The notes beneath the pieces are model-generated. The model made no database searches, was not told the DNA's origin, and worked only from the letters and a program-made list of their open reading frames with translations. The translations under genes and the position numbers were made by a program. Shown here one piece after another: positions 1-10,800 of a DNA stretch of 60,000 nt; the first letter of the stretch is position 1, and each line of letters begins with the position of its first letter. The stretch lies in NCBI RefSeq assembly GCF_026151205.1, contig NC_087082.1, positions 7,511,908 to 7,571,907 of the forward strand. Reading direction: 5' to 3'. This stretch comes from Bolinopsis microptera. Its lineage: Eukaryota > Ctenophora > Tentaculata > Lobata > Bolinopsidae.

Positions 1-470
1 GGGGGTTATACTGTTGGGTGGGGGGTTATACTGTTGGGTGGGGGGGGGGGCCGGGGGGTATACTGTTGGGTGGGGGGTTATACTGTTGGGTGGGGGGGGG
101 GGGGGGGCCGGGGGGTATACTGTTGGGTGGGGGGTTATACTGTTGGGTGGGGGGGGGGGGGCCGGGGGGTATACTGTTGGGTGGGGGGTTATACTGTTGG
201 GTGGGGGGGGGGGCCGGGGGGGTATACTGTTGGGTGGGGGGTTATACTGTTGGGTGGAGGGGCCGGGGGGTATACTGTTGGGTGGGGGGTTATACTGTTC
301 ATGTTGGGTTGGGGGTTATACTGTTGGGTGGGGGTATACTGTTCATGTTGGGTGGTGGGTTATACTGTTGGGTGGGGGGTTATACTGTTCATGTTGGGTG
401 GGGGGTATACTGTTCATGTTGGGTGGGGGGTTATACTGTTGGGTGGGGGGGAGTTATACTGTTCTTCTGT
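1..470. repeat. G-rich minisatellite, ~20-26 bp unit
   Basis: About 20 tandem copies of a unit built from a long G run plus TTATACTGTTGGGT. Some copies lengthen the G run with GCCGGGG, and others insert TTCATG after the CTGTT. Runs of 5-17 guanines recur on the plus strand, so it could form G-quadruplexes. The reading frames through it give only Gly/Val/Leu/Trp/Tyr-rich repeat translations and are not genes. It starts at the window edge and may extend further. It lies upstream of the first visible ARFGEF exon, so it is probably intronic. Confidence 0.95.
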
Positions 471-481
471 GTGGAACTCTA

Positions 482-503
482 GAATATTTGTATACAAATA
501 TTC
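482..503. repeat. 22-bp perfect palindrome
   Basis: The sequence begins GAATATTTGTA and reads the same on both strands for 22 bases, centred on the TA at 492-493. It is AT-rich and lies between the minisatellite and the first ARFGEF exon. No function can be assigned; it could be a cruciform-forming site or chance in AT-rich DNA. Confidence 0.7.
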
Positions 504-676
504 GATATTTACCATCAGCATCAGTGGGAGCAATTTTTATGGTGAACATAGTTGTAATTTGTCCACTTCAAACTCTATCAAGATCTAATGTAAATGTCGC
601 CTATAATTCGTACGACGAGAGAATAATGATAAAATTATTATTAAAAGTCACCTTCCGGTCAGGTTTTTCCATACAG

Positions 677-1316
677 ACGAGCGTCTTAGCAAGACCATGA
701 TTGGTGAGGTACTCGGAGACGAATCCGAGAACTGCAAAAAGATAATGTCTGACTACGTGGACCAGCTGGATTTCCATGACATGGCCATAGTAACAGCACT
801 CCGGACCTTCCTAGCGGGGTACCGGCTCCCGGGGGAGGCACAGAAAATTGATAGACTGATGCTCAAGTTTGCTCAGAGGTATTATGAGAACAACCCGGAA
901 CTAGCGGAGATATTTGCTAGTGCGGATACTTGTTACGTCCTGGCTTACTCTATAATCATGCTCACTACAGACCTTCACAATGATCAGGTAATGTGGCAGA
1001 GAGGGGAGGGGCGGGAGGATTGATTTAGTATTTTAGGGTGATTAAGTATTTTACTGGGGATGAGTTTGCGACACATTTGTCAGAATCTGTGAACCTCGTT
1101 CTGGAGCAAGCCTACTTTTATCTGTAAATCTGACCCTAATATAAAATAAGGTGCGGAACAAGATCACTAAACCGGACTACATAAAAATGAACAGAGGTAT
1201 AAACGACTCCGGGGATCTACCTCCTGACTACCTGATGGCGATTTATGACGAGATATCCGCTAATGAGATTAAAATGAAGTACGACAAGGGGGAACTTACT
1301 AGAGTCAACGCTGCTC
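677..1316 (+). CDS. ARFGEF: ARFGEF exons for the Sec7 catalytic domain
   Basis: Two exons (677-987 and 1151-1316) encode the second half of Sec7. The first opens with [16 protein letters not shown] and carries the glutamic-finger motif [18 protein letters not shown], whose Glu after Pro-Gly displaces Mg-GDP in this family. The helix motif [20 protein letters not shown] follows. The second exon carries [20 protein letters not shown], the conserved end of the ARF-binding groove. The Tyr-Ser pair in AYSII is the form linked to brefeldin A sensitivity in other Sec7 proteins, so this one may be BFA-sensitive (inference). An ATG at 697 is internal, not a start: the coding frame is open up to an acceptor at 676. 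Confidence 0.95.
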
Positions 1317-4300
1317 GTGAGTAATAAATAAATAAATAAAGTTAAATTTTATGCAGCACTTTAAGGGTGAGTCAGCTATATAAGGAACTATATAAAATGC
1401 TCTAAAGGATGCAGCAAATTAGATCATGAGAATACTTTAGGAGACATGTGATAAGTTATCTTTTATTGTTCGTTTACTGACAGGTTTAATGTATACTTAC
1501 TCTGACTTACAATTTCCTAGTAAGTAACCCAAATATACTTTATTATGTAACCTTCCTGCAAGGTGGAGCTAACGAGTCTCTGAAGCGTCAACTGTACAAG
1601 GAAGCAATGACGGACCTTAGTAAGAACGCTCTGGTAATGATGGAGGGAGTTAGTAAGAAAGACACTGTCTTCACTTCAGCCTCACACTCTTATCATGTCA
1701 GGCCTATGCTTATGGTTCGTCTACAACTTATTATATATACTTAAACTTACTACAACTTATTACTTATTATATACTAAAATATCATTAATTTAAACTGAAT
1801 ATCGTGTGGAAGTGGTAAAGTAACCTAGACTTTCTTGAGATGCCACTTACAATGAAACCCACTAAATTTACTATGTACAATACCTTAGCAGTTAGCACTA
1901 CCAGTAACTGTTTACAGAATGATATGAAATTTATTCTAAAAGTACATCCTAACAAGACTTTTGAAACACCCTGTCCTTCATAATATGGAGTCAGGGTGTG
2001 GACTTGCTACACCTGGTTATAGCACTTCCATCCCATTACATAATACTCAATAAATGTATTCAGTTACAGTTGTAAAAATAATTTTAAAATGTTCACTATA
2101 TCCACTATTTCACTATTTCACTATTTCACTATTTCACTGTTTCACTTTATCCACTGTTTCAGTTGACGTGGACCCCCTTCCTGGCGGTGTTCAGTATAAC
2201 ACTACAGGACTGCAGTGATGTGGAGTTGATAGCTCAGTGTTTAGCTGGCTTCAAGTGTGCTGTCAGGGTAGCTTGTATCTTCAAAGCCAGTGTAAGTGTC
2301 CTCTCTAGCAATTGGGCGTGACAATATGGGTAAAAACAGTCGAATATTTTAGCCTCACAAACAATGAATGGATGAATTTGGTCTGATAAACCTACTATAT
2401 ATTATGACAATGCGCTATAATATTAAGTTTATTCACTCACCCTTTAGAGCCGCTCCGACATGGTTATTAGATTGCGCCTAGCACTTGTGCCTGCTGCTAT
2501 CCATATGGGCGAGATATAAGCACATTATTTCATTTTATGCTATATTTCAGTTGGTTCGGTCAGCCTACATCCAGTCCCTAGCTCGCTTCACTATGTTAAA
2601 TGTCAGCAGCGGGTTCAGTGAGATAAAGCCAAAGAACCTGGAGGCTATTAAAGCACTCATTACTATTGCCTTCAACGATTGTAACTACCTCGAGGAGAGC
2701 TGGTATGACGTAAGTATGAAGTTTATATGAAGGGGGGGGGGGGGTTACGATATGTGCTTTGCTTGATACAAATTTCTTTAAATTAGAAATATTCTTATGA
2801 TTTTAAATTTCACCGATAGAGCTTTTAATGTTACGGTTCTACTAATAATTTGGAAATTTAATTTTCAGATTCTGAAAGTAATAAGTCAGCTGGAGTTAGC
2901 ACAACTTATTGGTACAGGAGTAAAAACGAAGTTCTTGGAAAAGGAAACCAGTATGTTCCCGTATTCATTAAACATTAACATTCTTTAAATCATTAATTCA
3001 ATTCATCAGTTATTATAAATTTGCTTATTCATATATTATGTATTTTATTTATTAATTTAATTCATCTGTCGCTGAGTTTTCAACTAGGTTGTTGCAATGA
3101 GCACGAATGAATATGTTTACATTTTTAAATGAATGAGGGAGAGTTATATTATATTTATAACTTTGTTATCTCTTTTTCAGTGATGGATAAGAAACTAGTA
3201 ACATCACTGCAACAGACTCTGGGAACCAGCGCTAATCAGAATGTTATTGTAGCAGTCGACAGGATATTCACAGGATCTGATCGGCTGGATGGCTCGGCCA
3301 TTGGTAGGAGAGCTTACTGATAACTTAAATTTAGAAACTGGACTTTATATCCTATTACAATATTCCATGGCATCAAGGCTGAATCTCAGATATAACTGGT
3401 TAAATTTGAAACCTAAAATGCTCGCAGTGTCTTTCACGGACGCGTTGTGTAAGATAAGCTGTGAAGAACTGAACAACCCCGTGTCTCCACGGATGTTCTC
3501 CCTTCAAAAGATAGTGGAGATTAGTTACTACAACATGGGCAGGATCCGTATAGAGTGGAGTAAGATATGGCATGTTATTGGAGATCACTTCAACAAGGTA
3601 AAAAGTACCATAATTTTAACAGTGTATACCGTCGTGGTGATACCCAATGAAAAGTATGATATTTTGTGACCGCACACTGATATCATTTGAACGTCTAAAC
3701 ATATCTTCAGGTTGGTTGCTCTCCCAACGAAGAAATCGCTGCGTTCGCTGTTGACTCTCTCCGGCAACTTTCTATGAAGTTCTTGGAAAAGGTACACATT
3801 TTCTGACTTATCATTTTTACAATCCCAACATTCTTTTTGAATCACCCTCAGGTATATTCACTGTATATTTTATATTTAAATTGCTTCTATATTCAAATTG
3901 CTTCAAGATGGAACAATATGTTTGACCCTCCGTTCACTCCTTGCTAACTAAATAAGATGAATTTAATTTCACAATATCATACTGCTTTAATCTTCTTCAC
4001 CGTTGTTTTGTTCACTGTTTCACGTTAACATTGTTCTTCCTCTGCAATTGTAATCTTGTTAGCACGTAGCCTTGCTAAATTGAATAAAGATCCTTGGTTG
4101 TTCGACGTTAGTGCGGAATATCGCACCCTCAACTCTGTTCCTTGTCTAACAACAATAGCAGACTACAGAAAGTTTCATTGCCAAATATGATTACGGCGCC
4201 CTGTCAAATTTAAAATGTTATAAAACAAAGGATGGGTAGCTCCTTCATTGCTCCTTCACACATTTTGTCATTTCTCAAAAGATTGCTAGCTCCATTAAGT

Positions 4301-7300
4301 GGATTAGAAGCCCATTATAAGATAATTAATGGTACGACTAATGAGCATCATCGGTTACTGTTAGATGTAAAGTTCCATTGTCTTCAACTCCTTATATAAC
4401 TACTATCTACTCCCAACTTCACATTACAACGACTACACAATATGATGATGTTCCTGATCCTTACCACCTTCCTTGCTGGAGCTCTCAGTAAAGACTACCG
4501 TTCTGATTTTAACAAGGCCTTCGCTAAGTTCCATGTTTCTGATGGACTTCTGATGTCGGAGCCTCCACAAGTAGCTGCTCAGAGGTACAAGTCCTTCGTT
4601 CACTTCGCCGAGGAGGTTGATGCAGTTAATGGTGATGATGACATCCCTTTCATGGCCGAGAACAACTTCCTCTCCATCCTGACTCCGGAGGAAAGGGAAG
4701 CTCACATGGGATTCAACTCTTCCGGTCACATGGATAGTGGGGAGACTGACTACGCAGCTGAGGAGAGGTTGGTCCGCCGGGATATTCCAGCTAGTCGAGA
4801 CTTCAGCGACAGAATCAGTGGTGTCAAAAACCAGGGAAGCTGTGGCTCTTGCTGGACATTTGCTGCTACAGCTGCTCTCGAAGGTGAGATGTACTTTGTA
4901 AACAGCAAGAAGGGTATGAGTCTGTCTGAACAAGAGTATATGGAATGCTCAACCAGCAGTGACGGATGCCAGGGTGGTTGGATGGAAGATTGCTACACCT
5001 ACTCTAAGAAGCAAGACAGGATTGCTCCAACTAGTGCAGCTCCGTACAAGGGAAAAGATTCAAGAAAATGCAACTACGGAAATGTGGCGAACGCTCTTGC
5101 TAGCAGTGATGTCAGAGTAACTGGAAACATCGAAATCAAGGGTGATGCCAAGCTACTGGAGTTTGCATCTAAACATATCGTGTCTGTAGCCGTCAAAGTA
5201 AGCAACAAGTTCATGGTCTACAAAAGTGGGGTTATGGTGGATAACTCCTGTAACAAGCAGCCCGATCATGCTGTTGCTGTTGTTGGATACGGTGTTGAAA
5301 AGGGAAGGAAGTACTGGAAAGTGAGGAACAGTTGGGGTGTCGGCTGGGGAGACAAAGGATACATCCTGATGGACCGTGAAAAGCAGAACATGTGCATGAT
5401 CTCAACATACTCTCACATCCCTAAAGTTGAATGCAGAGGCAGCAAATGTACCGCAGCTAATGCTGATGATGAATCTGATGATGACTCTGATGATGACTCT
5501 GATGATAGTGACGATGGTGATGATGATGATAGTGACCATGGTGGTGATGACGAAACGAAGCTATGCAAGAAGAGGATAGGCCTTTTTCAAAAATGCAAGA
5601 AAAACGAGGCTAAAGCTAAAGAAGCATGTGAAAATAATTCGATTCCTAACTGTGCTATAATGAAAATGAACAAGAATTGCTACTACATAGAATCAGGGAA
5701 GACCAACAATCAGAGGTACATTGAGGTTATGATGCCCTGTGAGGAGAAGGATGAGAAGGATGAGAAGTGCGACTCAGCTGCTGGACTGGTCTTCTGTAGC
5801 GACTGTAACTGCTGTAAGCACGAACACATGTGCCATGACAAGAAATAGACATGATCTACTATTTACTAATGAACTTATTCAATCTTTATTTTATGTACTC
5901 ATAACATTTAATTCAATAGATTGCCGATTCTTTAATTTTCACCCTATTTTTGTTGTACAAACTACAACTTGCATTTTTGTGTATATTTTTGTTCTTGGAA
6001 AGATATGAGAGTTATTGGGGCCAGGAAACAAACGAACAGTGATACCGCTAAAATAAACAATGAATTATTAAAGATTTAAATTGAAATTAAAATGTGTATA
6101 ATGTAAGTGTAATGATGTTAGTTCTTTGAAGCCTTCGTTAACAGAATCATAAAATCATGATATTTTACTAGATTTCACCCAAACCCTCCCCCACTGTTGA
6201 TTATTGCTGAAAATTATTATGGGTCCTGCAAGCGTTTGCATCAATATGTTGAGCCGCTCAAAATTATAGCCACTTACTTTTTTAGACGACTACTACTAGA
6301 ATATAGCTTATATTTATCAAGAACTACTGGGGGGGGGGGGGGGGCCAATGGCATAAATGGAGAACATGGAGAATAACTCATAGGTTTTTCCATTTTCTCC
6401 AAAGAAATAGTCTCCATTTTATGCCATTTTATGCCATTGAAAACCTGAAAAATTTAGAATTTCGAGAAAAATTATTTTAAAAAAAGATATTTTCGGCCAA
6501 TAATGAACAGGGTATCAAGAAACATGGAGAAAAGTGGTTTTCAGAAAAACTTTTTTAAATGTTGACTTAGAAAATGTTCGGTCCGAGTCATTTTCGATAC
6601 GTACCTCCCGTATCGAGAGCTCCCGATTCCGAGCTCGTGTTGCAAAGGGGAGGCCTGCCTTCCGAGATCGCATTACCTCGAGTCCAAAATTGTGTATCGA
6701 GGGGAAGGTGTGGACTTCGAAAAACCGAAAAAATATTTTTGGCAAATAATGAACAGGGTAGCATGAAACGTGGAGAAAAGCGGTTTTCAGAAAAAATTTG
6801 AAAAAATATTTTCGGCTTATTAATGAACAAGGTAGCATGAAACGTGGAGAAAAGTGTTTTTCAGAAAAACTTTGAAAAATTTTGTCTTAGAAAATTACCC
6901 CTCGGTACACAATTTTGGACTCGAGGCTTCCCCCTGGTAATGCGATCTCGGAAGGCAGGCCTCCCCTTTGCAACACGAGCTCGGAATCGGGAGCTCTCGA
7001 TACGGGAGGTACGTATCGAAAACCGCTTTTCTCCACGTTTCATGCTACCCTGTTCATTATTTGCCAAAAATATTTTTTCGGTTTTTCGAAGTCCACACCT
7101 TCCCCTCGATACACAATTTTGGACTCGAGGTAATGCGATCTCGGAAGGCAGGCCTCCCCTTTGCAACACGAGCTCGGAATCGGGAGCTCTCGATACGGGA
7201 GGTACGTATCGAAAATGACTCGGACCGAACATTTTCTAAGTCAAAATTTTTCAAAGTTTTTCTAAAAACCACTTTTCTCCACGTTTCATGCTACCCTCTT

Positions 7301-7816
7301 CATTATTAGCCGAAAATATTTTTTTGGTTTTTCGGTTTATAGAAGTCTGTACCTACCCCTCGATACACAAATTTGGACTCGAGTCTTCCCCCTGGTAATG
7401 CGATCTCGGAAGGCAGGCCTCCCCTTTCCAGTGCGAGCTTGTTTCGACTTTCGAGGATGTAGGTCTCACTTCTCAGTGCCTATTACTCTTCCCTATTACT
7501 CACTCCTGCTGTAGCCTGTAGAAATAACTTTATACTAGGCTTGAGTAATTATGAGTTTGCCTGAAGTGTGCCTCTACTAACCTAGTATAACTATAAGCAT
7601 CTAGTAGCCTACTAGATGAGCTTTCATAAGCTTGTTACGCCCCTAGTAAGCGTAAATAAACATGTTAGGATGTCCAATTTAGGTGTTAAATGGTGTTAAA
7701 TATGAAATTTCGAAGACAAAATTCATGGCATGAAATGGAGAAAATGGAGAATTACCCATGGGTTTTTCCATTTTCTCCATAGAAAAAGTCTCCATTTTAT
7801 GCCATTTTATGCCATT

Positions 7817-7870
<54 letters not shown>

Positions 7871-10800
7871 AACTACTCGTACGTCTTAGTGTCTAGTAGC
7901 ACATGTTTTGTGAATGTCTAATTATTTTGGTCAATGATCGTCATTACATTTAACTTTTTAACTTTTAAGTAAAGAAAACGTGTCCATCAGGGAACGTCAA
8001 TTTTGCTAAAACTTTTTCATCTATCAATAACTATAAATAAGTTAGTTAAATAAGTTAATTAAAGTTAATTAATGATTAAATTTCCGACGTTTATGTTTGT
8101 TTTTTTCGGAGCATCAATATCAAGACATTCATAATCTCGAAATTATCTCCACTTCTTTTTTTTAAATAAAAGAAAGAAGATGACTTAACTACAACAGCTT
8201 TGAACAATGAACAGCTTGTAATATCCTAGTTATATTCACTAATTTTGCCACTAGACGTTAACCTCGTTTTCTCTCTCATTGTACAAAGCAGGCCCAGTCG
8301 TGAGCCAGAATGAGCTGACGGAAGTCTTTGTTCTACTAACAATGTTTTTGCTTATAACAAAAGTGCTTGTTCTGAGAAAATTGTTCAGCAGATCGCATAC
8401 GGGGTTATAGCCCGGATATATAGCCGTATATATATTATATATATATAATATATATCCATACGCCCCTTGGATTACACAAAAGATATCTTTGTTCGATTAA
8501 AGAATAGACCAATGGTTATGCCTCGGTTCGTTAAACGACTACAAAAGACTTTTGTTTATGTTTCTGCTTTATAACGGCACTCACCTCTCCTGCATCATTA
8601 TCCAAATTCAACATGATGAAGCTGCTTCTTTTTCTCACCGCTGTAATGGTTGGAACTCTCGCAAGTCTGCAGGAGGAGTTCAGAGCCGCCCTGGACAAGT
8701 TCGGGGAACAAGATGGACTACCCCAGTCAGAGCCTCACTAGTTATGAAAGCAAGATTCCAATCCTTCACAGCCTACTCCGCTGTGGTTGCTGAAGTTAAC
8801 AGTGACGATGATGTTCCCTTCGTCGGAGAGTGCAACTTCCTCTCCGTTCTTACAGAAGAAGAGAGGTTAGCTTACCGTGGATTCAACTCTTCCGGGCATG
8901 AGAATAGTGGAGAGACTGACTACGCAGCTGAGGAGAGGTTGGTCCGCCGGGATGTTCCAGCTAGTCGAGACTTCAGCGACAGAATCAGTGGTGTCAAAAA
9001 CCAGGGAAACTGTGGTTCTTGCTGGACATATGCTGCTACAGCTGCTCTCGAAGGTGAGATGTACTTTGTAAACAGCAAGAAGGGTATGAGTCTGTCTGAA
9101 CAGGAGTATATGGAATGCGCAACAAACAGAGACGGATGCCAGGGTGGTTGGATGGAAGATTGCTACACCTACTCTAAGAAGCAAGACAGGATTGCTCCAA
9201 CTAGTGCAGCTCCGTACACGGGAAAAGATTCAAGAACATGCAAATATGGAAATGTGGCGAACGCTCTTGATAGCAGTGATGTCAGAGTAACTGGAAACAT
9301 CGAAATCAAGGGTGATGCTAACCTACTGGAGTTTGCATCTAAACATATCGTTTCTGTAGCCATCAAAGTAAGCAACAAGTTCATGGTCTACAAAAGTGGG
9401 GTTATGGTGGATAACTCCTGTAACAAGCAGCCCGATCATGCTGTTGCTGTTGTTGGATACGGTGTTGAAAAGGGAAGGAAGTACTGGAAAGTGAGGAACA
9501 GTTGGGGTGTCGGCTGGGGAGACAAAGGATACATCCTGATGGACCGTGAAAAGCAGAACATGTGCATGATCTCAACATACTCTCACATCCCTCAAGTTGA
9601 ATGCAGAGGCAGCGAATGTGACGCAGCTGATCCTGATGATGAGTCTGATGGTGGAGACGATGGTGATGAAGGTGGTGATACTGATGGTGATGGTGATGGT
9701 GATGGTGACGAACCGACATTATGCAGGAAGAGGATCTCCTTAGAAACAAAATGTTTGAAGAGCGAGGCTAAAGCTAAAGAGGCATGTGAAGCAGAAGGAA
9801 AGACAGACTGCACTACAGTGAAGATGAATAAGAAGTGCTACTACATTGAATCGAGGAAGGAGAGTGCGAAGAAGTACATTGAATTAATGATGCCCTGCGA
9901 AAACGGAGACGATAATAAGGAGAATGAGGAGAAGGATGAGAAGTGCGACTCAGCTGCTGGACTGGTCTTCTGTAGCGATTGTAACTGCTGTAAGCACGAA
10001 CACATGTGCTATGACAAGAAATAGACATGATTTAGAAGTGAATTTTGCATCAATTTGAATTATAAATATTGAATGTATTCCTTTCTCTTTATTATATGTA
10101 CTATGTACTCATAATATTTATTTCAATAAGTTGTCGATACTTTGATGTTCACTTGATTAAAATTGCTGTACAAACTACAACTTGCATTCTTGGGTATAAT
10201 TTTGTTTTTAGAAGTATTGTATGAGAATTATTGGGGCCAGGAAACAAACGAACAGTGACAAGCAAAAATAAACAATTGATTATTAAAGATTTAAATAAAA
10301 ATTAAAATTGTATGTAAATTTAATTATGGGCTTGGTATTAGGTAAACATGCAAAATGGACCTACAATTTACCTCTGTTATAAAGGTGAAAAAGGCAAAAG
10401 TTGATACCATCCCAAATAATATGGCAAGAGAATGTAGCGACTAGCATACTAAAATGTTCCATATAGAGTCAAAAATATAAAATTTTTCAAACAATATACA
10501 CATAATATAGCATTGACCCTATATAAAATCAACCCTTTAAGAATTCAAAAAATTCCCTTAACAATCAAAAATTACCCTTGGCCTTGTGGCTCCAACTATA
10601 GAGTCAAAAATAAAGTCAAAAATTGTATACTTTAATCGTACGTAGTTTTAAGGATCATGTCATTAAATTCTAGTTACATAATTGAATAGGTAAACAAGAA
10701 CCCAAACGTGACCGGCTACCAGTTTGTGCGTTAAAAAATTGCGTTCAGTATGTACTCAGATTAGAATAGTCTGGACTCTAGCCCTGTTTGCTCTCCAAAA

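Noticed and set aside
1-470. Telomeric repeat, because units contain GGGGTTA
   Set aside because: The unit is about 20-26 bp with invariant ATACTGTTGGGT; it is not a TTAGGG-type repeat and is followed by a normal gene.
14-700. Overlapping Gly/Val/Tyr/Leu-rich reading frames across the first 480 bases
   Set aside because: They are translations of a G-rich minisatellite in three registers; no domain, no codon logic, and the last part runs into an intron.
6515-7309. Several overlapping 70-124 codon frames in the transposon interior
   Set aside because: They are the same inverted repeat read on both strands; no transposase motif.
7730-7921. Polyproline protein
   Set aside because: The prolines come from the C51 tract at the end of a transposon.
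8558-8746. Start of protease copy 2 at 8558 as a genuine N-terminus
   Set aside because: It lies upstream of the TATA-like box, lacks a signal peptide and replaces a proper signal peptide present in another frame from 8613.
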